Below, in pieces: positions 56,498-64,000 of a DNA stretch of 64,000 nt. Source of the stretch: Fagopyrum homotropicum (Eukaryota > Streptophyta > Magnoliopsida > Caryophyllales > Polygonaceae); the NCBI GenBank assembly GCA_033239125.1, contig BSWB01000002.1, positions 86,734,560-86,798,559 of the forward strand. Direction: 5' to 3'. The position numbers and the translations under genes were made by a program. The number at the start of each line of letters is the position of its first letter. Position 1 is the first letter of the stretch. The notes under the pieces were generated by a model. It searched no databases. It was not told the origin of the DNA and saw nothing but the letters and a program-made list of their open reading frames with translations.

Positions 56498-57510
56498 TGA
56501 TGTAGGACCATCACATGGAAGATATCAAGGGCCCATTACTAGGGCAAGAGCTAAGGAGATCCAAGAAGTTACGTCAAGGGAAGTGCTATTTCTTGGCACC
56601 ATGCGTGAACCATTTAACTTCCATGCATCATGTGTTAATCTCTTGGCGAATGCAGGAGCAAGCAAGCAAAGGGAAGAGACCATGCAGACGTTGGAACAAC
56701 AAGAGCTGGATCTTATAGCCACGCCAGCCAATAAATCAAGCAAACAAGACAAGGACAAGGTGGAGAAGATGGACGAGCAAGCAAGCATAGGAAATGGGAC
56801 AACAAGCATGATGCCATCAAGTCCGGAGTGGCTGGCAAGCTCGACGTTGCTCACGTCCCAGGCAGCCCAAAAAGAGTAACCATTTCCCTCAGTCAGATCA
56901 TCCATTTGGGCTCTTAAAAAACGTCCAAATCACTCATGGATCTGTTTTGAACAAGTCAGCTCATTTCCCTCAGCCGGATCATCCTTTTGGGCTCTAAAAA
57001 CTACATTTGTGGAAGCTCTCTTGTTACCACCTTCCACCAATGTTTTATTTTTCTTTTCTTTATTTTGTCTAGATAAAAGAGTCTATATATAGTCTCTTTA
57101 GCTGCTGAGTAGGGGACGTTTTATTTTTGCTAAGAATTATCGTCTGTAATCATTCACAAAATCAATCAAAGAACAAGAGAGTTTTTGGTTGGCATTGTCG
57201 TTGTTTGCTTGGCTGAGCTTGTTCGTGTCAACCGCCTTCGGATTGGTGCTTCGAGCCTTCACGAGTCCCTCTTTGTGCTAGTCCAGCCGGAGCTAGTGTA
57301 AAGTTGTATGGAGACGGGTCTAGGGCATTCACGAAGCGGGGTCTTGGCTCTTCAGCCTTGGTTCTTTTCTTTGACTCTCTTTGGTTCTTCTCAACATCCT
57401 CCTGCATCCATTCCATCTCCACGTTTCATTCCGCATCTGGATTCGCTTTATTCAGCCGGATTCAGATAATTGTACCTAGATCGATTAATCCACGGACTAA
57501 TACCGTATCA
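56498..57510 (+). mobile_element. Solo LTR of the CRM-2 family
   Basis: 1013 bp from TGATGTAGGACC to ACCGTATCA with a perfect TSD ATATT (56493-56497 and 57511-57515). It is plus-strand and colinear with the CRM-2 LTRs with very few differences. It encodes the family tail from 56498 to a stop at 56877, has two copies of the U3 direct repeat and a TATA box at 57083. No primer site or internal sequence. Inserted in the SIRE-like 3' region. Confidence 0.95.
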
Positions 57511-58250
57511 ATATTCTATTGAGAAATAGAAACGTTACAATGGATATGTTACAATGGATAAAGAAGATCTCCATAGAAGATTATAAATGAAGATGGTGAT
57601 TGAAGAAGAATAACAAGAGCTTACATGGATAAGAAACCAAGTCTCCTAGCGATCTTACAAGAACATTTTCATCAATCCAAAAGTTTTTCTTCCTCTTTAA
57701 GCTTACATTAGTTTACTTCCTTAGAGTGAAGATAAACAGAAGAGCTTCATTCACATATCTAGAGAGTGTTATACTCGAGTGTGTTACTCTGCGAAGTAAC
57801 TAGGCTATTATTGCTAGATTAGAGTTGACTTGATCGTAGCGTTGAGGCTACATTGAGAGAAGAAGTGAAGTTCTTCTAGGTTGTAAATAGGAATCACAAA
57901 AAGCAGATAATAGATAGTTAAATTCCTAGCGTCGGAAACCCTAGGCGGAGAGTAGGCTGTTAGGGACGAACTTTGTAAACATATCGTCGCGTCGATCTTT
58001 TATATTCTGCACATTCTATCGCTTATATTGTCACTAACAGTTTTTGCAGATTTCGAAGTCAAGGCCTTGAAATCCACTTTAAAGCCATTAGAAACAGTTT
58101 TGTCACTAAGCGCACATATCGACTTCAAGGCCTTGAGGTTACTTGATGTACGATATTGTGAAAAGTTCCAATACTCTATTCAACCCGCTTCTAGACTATT
58201 ATATCCTTATTATTCACCTATTCGGTTCTTTGACACACATTTGAGAGCGA
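57511..58250 (+). other. SIRE-like 3' region, right part
   Basis: Continues the interrupted copia 3' region: another AGATCT, AT-rich text, and again AAGGCCTTGA words at 58059-58073 and 58123-58136. It includes the probable LTR end near TTGTCACTAACA (58029-58040), but no primer site confirms it. No gene. Confidence 0.45.
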
Positions 58251-58544
58251 ACAAAGGCGGTCATCTTCCATTAAGATCTGGTGCATGCAAAGGGATGGTT
58301 TAATTCTAATTAGATCATCAATTGTATAGCCAAGGGATTTCTTATGCAATTTCAATTCAATCAACAATTATCAAGTTCCACATCATTCAAACTAGCACTC
58401 ACAATCACTGGATAAGTAGAATTAGGCCTCAGAAATGCATACCTCACATGAGAAGTAAGAGGTTTCAATTCAAGTTTAGTAGGACCTATTTGAAGTGGAT
58501 TTGATCCTTCTGGTGTAGCTTGATATGTCTCTATGGCCATAGAA
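58251..58544 (-). pseudogene. pol: Athila/Tat-like pol scrap (PR-RT linker)
   Basis: The minus strand encodes KLELKPLTSHVRYAFLRPNS and TYPVIVSASLND, then with decay HKKSLGYTIDDL and KPSLCMHQILMEDD. This is the conserved stretch between protease and RT of Athila/Tat elements. It is interrupted at 58545 by E7. Only about 300 bp remain. Confidence 0.7.
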
Positions 58545-59342
58545 TGATGAAGGATCATCCAAGGTAAGTCAAGGTCCCTTAACAAGGGCTCAAGCTAAAC
58601 TACAAGCTGAGATGGATGCATTGCTTCTAACAATGAACCATGAACCACCTAACTCACCTTCCATGAGCCAACGAGCCTTGATGATGATCATGGTCCACCA
58701 AGGAACAAGCTGCACGCCTAAGGGTTCTACATAAGGCTGAAATGTTCCAAATTGGTTGAATAAGCTTATTTGACTGTTTTAAGTGTTTTTAAGTTTTTTT
58801 AGAATAAAAGCCCAAACTTATGTCTTAATGGGCCTTTAGTTAATTATTTCAGTTCAGATACCCAGAAGATACACGTTAAACACAGTTTTTTTAGAATAAA
58901 AGCCCAAGCTTATTTGACTATATATATGTTATTAGGCGTGCTAGGTCAGGGCAGATACCCAGAAGATACACGTTAAACACAGTTTTTGTGCTGTTGTTGC
59001 AGATTGGCGATTTCCAACCTGTTGGGGAGCTTTGTGATTGTGATTTTTGGCTTAACTCTTCTTGTCTGAGTTAATATCCTTAGGGATTATTGTTGCAAGT
59101 TGTTTATAATCATCCTCTTGGTGCTTTCAATCTCCGTATTGATTGTGTAAAGTTGTAGAAGCAGGGTTGATTAGTCTTTTGGATTGGTTCTTGAATTCAT
59201 TGTTCAAGGGTTCTTTCATAGTTCTATTCTTCATAACCATCTATCGTTATATTTTCGTGCTTCTCATTCCTCCATATCTAAGTTTCATTCCATTGTTTTC
59301 AGGTTGTTCGTCTAGATCGTTAAATGGGCTAATCCCGTGTCA
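58545..59342 (+). repeat. E7 5' LTR
   Basis: 798 bp, TGATGAAGGATCATCC to CTAATCCCGTGTCA. It codes the tail (QGPLTRAQAKLQAEMDALLL). A segment of about 98 bp containing AGATACCCAGAAGATACACG is duplicated (copies near 58855 and 58953), unlike the related LTR at 44253. Confidence 0.88.
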
Positions 59343-59344
59343 AT

Positions 59345-59361
59345 TGGCATTAGAGCTTTGA
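59345..59361 (+). promoter_or_regulatory. Primer binding site, decayed tRNA-iMet type (E7)
   Basis: TGGCATTAGAGCTTTGA, 2 nt after the LTR. Two substitutions from TGGTATCAGAGC. Confidence 0.85.
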
Positions 59362-60399
59362 GGACATTCAACCATCATCAAAAGAGTCATAAAATCACAA
59401 AAAGAGTTTGTTTTGATCATTGCAATTGATCATTGTCTTTGTTAGTCTTTTCTTTTCTTCAGTTTTTCTCTCTTCTATTCTAAGTTGATTGAATTTTAAC
59501 TTGTTTGTTGTTCTTGATCAGCGAATTGAGCACCGAAGTCATCAACAAACACCAACACCACCACGCCAGCCCCACCACCACTTTTACGCCGCCAAAACCT
59601 AACCTAACCTACTGTTTTCGTAAACTCTAATCCTGCAACAACCATATATTTCCATATCTTTCCTTACTCCTACAACAGCCATATCTTTTCATATTTTTTT
59701 TCCATATCTTATCTCTAACCATATTTTATCTTGTTAGTTGTTTCCTTATTTACTCTCTTATTTTTTAAAATTTTTGTTTTACCTTTGCTGAGTTAAAAAA
59801 AAAGGAGCTGTCTTCCAGAATTTAAAAAAAGAAAAAATAAAGAAAGAAAGAAAAAAGAATTCAGCTTTGCGTTGGCATTGTGTTTAGCTCTAAGTTATTG
59901 AACTAACAACATTGTTCTTACAAAGAGTTGAAAAAAAGAAAGAAGATTTCAAGGGAACTTCAAGAAACCTACATTTCAAGCCTTTGTCATTCAGCCACCC
60001 TACCCTAAACCGACCTTAGTTGTTGATTTTGGTGTTTGAGGTTGCAAGTTGAGGCACGTACGAGTAAGGTTCTTTTAGCTTATATTGAGTCTATATTTCG
60101 GGTTATTTTGGTTGTACATCTCATTCATACAACTAGTCCATTCCTTGAGTCATTATTTTTTTCTTTCTTTTGTTGAGTCAGTCTAGGACATACCTTGATT
60201 AATTCAATTGTTGTTTCATGTTAGCTTATATTTGACTAGGCACTACCCACACAAGGTTGTTAATTCTTACAAGGTGAGCCATCCGCAAAGTCTTATCACA
60301 TCACTTGAGAGTGAGGGATAAATACTTGAGAGACACACTAGAGAGGATTTTGTTTTGATCTAATCTAACGTGTTTGCTTGTTTTGTTGTGTTTAACAAG
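59362..60399 (+). other. E7 5' leader
   Basis: About 1 kb without a gene. It has an A/G-rich tract near 59797-59860 after a T-rich run, and TTGAGTC words, as in units A and B. Confidence 0.6.
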
Positions 60400-61548
60400 A
60401 TGTCTAGTGATCATCATACCGAGAAGCAACCGAAGTCTAGTCCAGCAGATTTGGTTAGCATGATGAAGGCTATGATGCAAGCAGAATTTAAAGCCATGAA
60501 AGATAGGCTTACGGGTTTACAAGGGCATAACCAATCTTAAGACTAATAAGGCTAAAGAAGACACCTCATTTCCCCTCACTAAGGCACTAGGGCATCACTT
60601 TGAGAAAGGAGCAGGTTCTAAACCCTTAACTATAGGCCATCGACGAGTACCTCTTGGCAGCCAACAAAAAGCTTTCAACGAAGCCAAGAAGACTCCCATT
60701 AATGCTTCGCAGGGGTATCATTCTAACCCTAAACTTCCTATTCATGATAACAGTCATTATGCTAATTTCTCTGTTAGCACCACACATGATGGAGATAATG
60801 AGGAGTCCGAAGATGATGGCTGTGATTATGCACAAGAAAGAAGGCAAGACGAGGAATAGATGAGAAATGAGGAAAGGAGGATGGAACAAAATAGGAGGCA
60901 TAAAGATAAGAGACGAGAAGATGAGAGGGATCAAGATGGGAGGCGTGAGTATAGATGGAGGCAAGAGGAAGACTATGAAGGGAGGAGAGACAATAGACAC
61001 CAAAGGAGAAGGCGAGATCATGAGCAAGATGATCTAGGCAAGGTGAAGATCAAGATTCCATCCTTTGAAGGCAAGTGTGATCCGGATGTGTACATGGCTT
61101 GGGAGACAAAGATTGAGCAGATATGGGCGTGTCACAAATTTCCCGAGAATAAAAACGTACATTACGCAGCCCTTGAGTTCATTGATTATGCTTTGATATG
61201 GTGGAATGAGCTTATGAAGGAAACGAGGCGAAACATGGAACCACAAGTTGCAACATGGGCACAAATGAGGGCAACATGCGAGCTAGATTTGTTCCCCAAC
61301 ACTATAGGAGGGACTTGAGGCAAAAGTTGGAAAACTTGAGGCAAGGTTCAATGAGTGCCGAGGAGACCTAAAAATGCCATGCAAATGGCTATGGTGAAGG
61401 CCAATGTTAGTGAGGATGAAGAGGCAACTATGGCCAGGTATCTCCGTATCCTTAATTCAAGTTTTGCTAACGACGTGGATTTGTTTCCCTACTCTACTAT
61501 GACAGAATTACTACATCTTGCCATCAAAGTCGAGAAGAAGATAAAAGG
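60400..61548 (+). pseudogene. gag: E7 gag, broken and truncated
   Basis: ATG at 60400 (MSSDHHTEKQPKSS) opens 46 codons to a TAA. The gag frame continues after a frameshift, with a TAG at 60857. An unusually Arg/Glu/Asp-rich stretch (60860-61030) precedes the capsid segment LGKVKIKIPSFEGKCDPDVYM, IEQIWACHKF and YALIWWNELMKE. Further shifts occur near 61275 and 61370. The recognisable text ends LAIKVEKKIKG at the CRM-4 LTR. Confidence 0.82.
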
Positions 61549-62759
61549 TGATGTAGGACCATCACATGGAAGATATCAAGGTCCCATTACTAGAGCAAGA
61601 GCTAAGGAGATCCAAAATTTACGTCAAGGGAAGTGCTATTGCTTGACACAATGCGTGAACCATTTAATTTCCATACATCATGTGTTAATCTTTTGGTGAA
61701 TGTAGGAGCAAGCGAACCAAGCGAGGAGACCATGCCGACGTGCTCACTTCCCATGCAGCTCGAGGAGACAATGCAGACGTTGCTCACGTCCAATGCAGCC
61801 AAAGAGGGGAGGTTGTTGCTCACGTCCAATGCAGCCCAAGAGGGGAGACAGCTGCACACGTCCAAGGCAGCCCAAGGGAGGCTGTTGCTCACGTCCAATG
61901 CAGCCCAAGAGGGGAGGCAGCTGCTCACGTCCAAGGCAGCCCAAGGGAGGATGTTGCTCACGTCCAATGCAGCCCAAGAGGGGAGGCAGTTGCTCACGTT
62001 CAAGGCAGCCCAAGAGGATAGCAAGCTGCTCACGTTCAAGGAGGCCCAAGAGAGTAACCAGCTCCCTCATTTGGATCATCATTTGGGCTCTTAAAACCAT
62101 CCAAATCACTCATGGATCTGTTGAACAATTCAGCCCATTCGGATAGTCCATTTTGGCTCTTAAAAAAACGTCCAGCTCACTCCAAGGATATGCTTGAATA
62201 AGTTAGCCTATTTTTATGCTGAAATAGTTGTTTGTTAAGTTGTTAGCTACATTAGAGGAAGCTCTCGTATTACCACCTTCCCACTAATGTTTTAGTTTTC
62301 TTTTATTTATTTATATCTAGATAAAAGAGTCTATATATAGCCTCTTTTAGCTGCTGAATAGGTACGTTAATTTCATTGCTTAGAATTACATTTGTAATCA
62401 TTGACAAAATCAATCAAAGAACAAGAGAGTTTTTGGTTGGCATTGCTGTTGTTTGCTTGGCTGAGCTTGTTCGTGTCAACCGCCTTCGGATTGGTGCTTC
62501 GAGCCTTCACGAGTCCCTCTTTGTGCTAGTCCAGCCGGAGCTAGTGTAAAGTTGTATTGGAGACGGGTCTAGGGCATTCACGAAGTGGGGTTTTGGCTCT
62601 TCAGCCTTGGTTCCTTTCGTTGACTCTCTTTGGTTCTTCTCTACACCTTCCTGCGTCCATTCACCATCCACGTTTCATTCCGCATCTGGATTCGCTTCAT
62701 TCAGCCGGATTCGGGATCATTGTACCTAGATCGACTCATTCACGGATAATACCGTATCA
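61549..62759 (+). repeat. CRM-4 5' LTR with expanded tail repeat
   Basis: 1211 bp. It is longer than the CRM-2 LTRs because the region coding the end of the polyprotein tail is expanded to nine 33-39-bp units (61740 to about 62061). A TATA box is at 62331-62340. The 5-bp left flank AAAGG has no partner in the window. Confidence 0.9.
61740..62061 (+). repeat. Minisatellite, 33/36-bp units, in CRM-4 LTR
   Basis: Nine units of the type TTGCTCACGTCCAATGCAGC + CCAAGAGGGGAGGCAG, alternating 36 and 33 bp in the middle (so a 69-bp higher-order unit). All lengths from the second unit on are multiples of three; the frame encodes LLTSNAAQEGRQ / LLTSKAAQGRM repeats. Only one such unit (LLTSQAAQKE) exists in the CRM-2 LTRs and the solo LTR. 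Confidence 0.92.
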
Positions 62760-62840
62760 GTTAGGGGTGTCTTGATTCAGCCGGATTCGCTTCATTCAAC
62801 CGGATTCGCTTCATTCAGCCGGATTCGGGATCATTGTACC
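62760..62840 (+). repeat. Repeated LTR-end fragments at deletion junction
   Basis: After the LTR end the text ATTCAGCCGGATTCG(CTTC) occurs three times, the last followed by GGATCATTGTACCTA. This is LTR-terminal sequence in tandem, and it joins directly to RT at 62841. Confidence 0.85.
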
Positions 62841-64000
62841 TATGTTCGGGAAAGCCTTAGTCCTTGTGCCGTTCCCGTCCTGCTAGTACCCAAGAAGGAT
62901 AATACTTGGAGAATGTGTATTGATTGTAGAGCAATCAATAACATTACTATCAAGTATAGACACCCGATTCCCCGTTTAGATGACATTCTTGATGAGTTAC
63001 ATGAAGCTACAATTTTCACTAAGATTGACCTTAGGAGTGGCTACCATCAAATTAGAATGAGGGAAGGGGATGAATGGAAAACAGCTTTTAAAACCAAATT
63101 TGGCCTCTATGAGTGGCTAGTAATGCCTTTTGGCTTAACTAACGCTCCTAGTACATTCATGAGATTAATGAATCATATTTTGAGACCTTATATTGGTTTA
63201 TTTTTTGTAGTCTACTTTGATGACATTCTTATCTATAGTAAGACTTTAAAAGAGCATGAAAATCATTTGAGAGATGTGCTTACTACATTGCGTATAGAAT
63301 ACTTGTATGCTAATATTCAAAAATGTGATTTCTATACTAACCGAGTGATTTTTCTTGGTTTTGTAGTAAGTGCCAATGGTTTGCAAGTGGATGAGGACAA
63401 GGTGAAGGCAATCAATGAATGGCCCATTCCTAGGTCGGTTGGCGACGTGCGGAGTTTCCATGGCCGAGCTACATTCTATAGAAGATTTGTGAGAGATTTT
63501 AGTACTATTGCAGCACCACTCACGGCTTTGACCAAAAAGAAGGTTCCTTTTGAGTGGAATGAACCACAACAAAGAGCCTTTGAAGAGCTTAAGAGACGCC
63601 TCACCCACGCACCACTACTCGCTCTACCGGACTTCACTAAACCCTTTGAGGTTGAATGCGACGCGTCCGGCATTGGTATTGGCGGCGTCCTTATGCAAGA
63701 AGGTAAGCCTCTAGCTTTCTTTAGTGAAAAATTGAAGGGTGCATGCTTAAACTATTCCACGTATGACAAAGAATTGTATGCCTTGTTTAGGGTACTCAAA
63801 ACATGTCAACATTACCTTTGGCCCCAAGAGTTTGTTTTGAAAACCGATCATTATTCACTTAGACACTTTAGGAGCCAAGATAAGCTAGATAGGTGGCATG
63901 GTAGGTGGATGGAGTTCATCGAAACCTTTCCTTACATTATCAAGTATAAGAAAGGAAAGGATAATGTCGTAGCGGATGCATTGTCTAGGAGATACACCTT
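62841..64000 (+). pseudogene. pol: CRM-4 pol fragment (RT, RNase H), open to window end
   Basis: The frame opens at TATGTTCGGG (YVRESLSPCAVPVLL) with no stop up to base 64000. RT: VPKKDNTWRMCIDCRAINNI, KIDLRSGYHQIRM, YFDDILIYSKTL (about 63213), then RNase H: EVECDASGIGIGGVLMQE with intact Asp, LNYSTYDKELYALF, and TDHYSLRHF (His-Tyr instead of His-Asp/Glu), DRWHGRWMEF, ending in the connection segment VADALSRRYT. There is no start codon, gag or protease, so the frame has no normal means of expression despite lacking stops. Relatives suggest integrase follows outside the window. Confidence 0.9.

Larger units (their letters stand above)
51492..58250 (+). mobile_element. SIRE/Maximus-like Ty1/copia element, 3' part
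   Basis: Plus-strand element with copia order: end of integrase, RT, RNase H (to 53794), a post-pol env-like ORF (about 54150-55570), then a long 3' region and probable LTR interrupted by a solo LTR (56498-57510). The presence of an env-like ORF after pol is typical of the SIRE/Maximus lineage. The 3' limit is uncertain; 58250 is where antisense Athila-like coding text becomes readable. Confidence 0.7.
58545..61548 (+). mobile_element. E7: CRM-like element, 5' LTR to gag
   Basis: 5' LTR (58545-59342), decayed primer site, leader and gag, interrupted at 61548 by CRM-4. It belongs to the family of the minus-strand LTR at 44253-45010. Its pol and 3' LTR would lie right of the window. Confidence 0.85.
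61549..64000 (+). mobile_element. CRM-4: CRM-2-family element with internal deletion, cut by window end
   Basis: Plus-strand 5' LTR (61549-62759) is followed by a scrambled 80-bp stretch of repeated LTR-end text and then, at about 62841, directly by RT. Primer site, leader, gag, protease and the RT N-terminus are missing. Family membership follows from LTR ends TGATGTAGGACC/ACCGTATCA and close pol similarity to CRM-2. Confidence 0.88.

Noticed and set aside
57228..57422. Minus-strand ORF MEMEWMQEDVEKNQ..., also present antisense in the other LTRs of the family
   Set aside because: Lies antisense within the non-coding half of the LTR. It recurs only because the LTR recurs.
61744..62146. Three or more long ORFs on both strands in the minisatellite of CRM-4
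   Set aside because: Repeat units of 33 and 36 bp without stops leave other frames open as well. Only the frame continuing the family tail has meaning.

Overview
The window is repeat DNA from a plant nuclear genome, most likely a eudicot. It holds no recognisable host gene, rRNA or tRNA gene. Almost every base can be assigned to LTR retrotransposons that have inserted into one another: Ty3/gypsy chromoviruses of CRM-like type (integrase C-terminus plus a polyprotein tail that runs into the LTR) and of Tekay type (TGTAA...GTTACA LTRs and a chromodomain), Ty3/gypsy Athila elements, and one Ty1/copia element of SIRE/Maximus type. Such dense nesting, with CRM and Athila elements present, is what pericentromeric heterochromatin looks like. 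Lineage names rest on motifs read by eye, not on a search.

Layout. 1-7215: 5' part of a minus-strand CRM-like element (CRM-1), whose LTR carries a 970-bp hAT-type DNA transposon. 7216-10157: the minus-strand Athila-1 (gag and 5' LTR) that CRM-1 entered. 10158-26377 and 47912-48746: a plus-strand Athila-2, cut into four blocks. It has been entered by Athila-1, by the complete minus-strand CRM-2 (13181-20617, TSD ACAAC), by a Tekay-type solo LTR (21698-24754, TSD ACATT), and in its 3' LTR by Tekay-B (26378-47911). Tekay-B has lost most of its coding region. Its interior is filled by a tandem compound of three related CRM-like units (29186-41191), an internally deleted fourth unit (41192-44027) and a minus-strand LTR fragment (44028-45010).

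Right of Athila-2 comes the 3' end of an older Tekay-A (48747-51491). It sits in a SIRE-like copia element (51492 to about 58250: pol, env-like ORF, LTR region), which is itself interrupted by a solo LTR of the CRM-2 family (56498-57510, TSD ATATT). A minus-strand Athila-like pol scrap (58250-58544) is entered by another CRM-like element (E7, 58545-61548), and that by CRM-4 (61549 to beyond the window end), which has a large internal deletion but an open pol frame up to base 64000.

Inferred order of events, oldest first: SIRE, Tekay-A, Athila-2, then Athila-1, CRM-1 and hAT on one branch and CRM-2, the solo LTRs, Tekay-B and its contents on the others. All coding regions are broken except short stretches. 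The most distinctive items are a non-autonomous unit whose two ORFs keep only eroded traces of gag and reverse transcriptase (31444-33245), the chimeric LTR-internal-LTR-internal-LTR compound, seven evenly spaced mini-hairpins in the 3' region of Tekay-B, an in-frame minisatellite in the LTR-coded tail of CRM-4, and a 148-bp foldback in Tekay-B.
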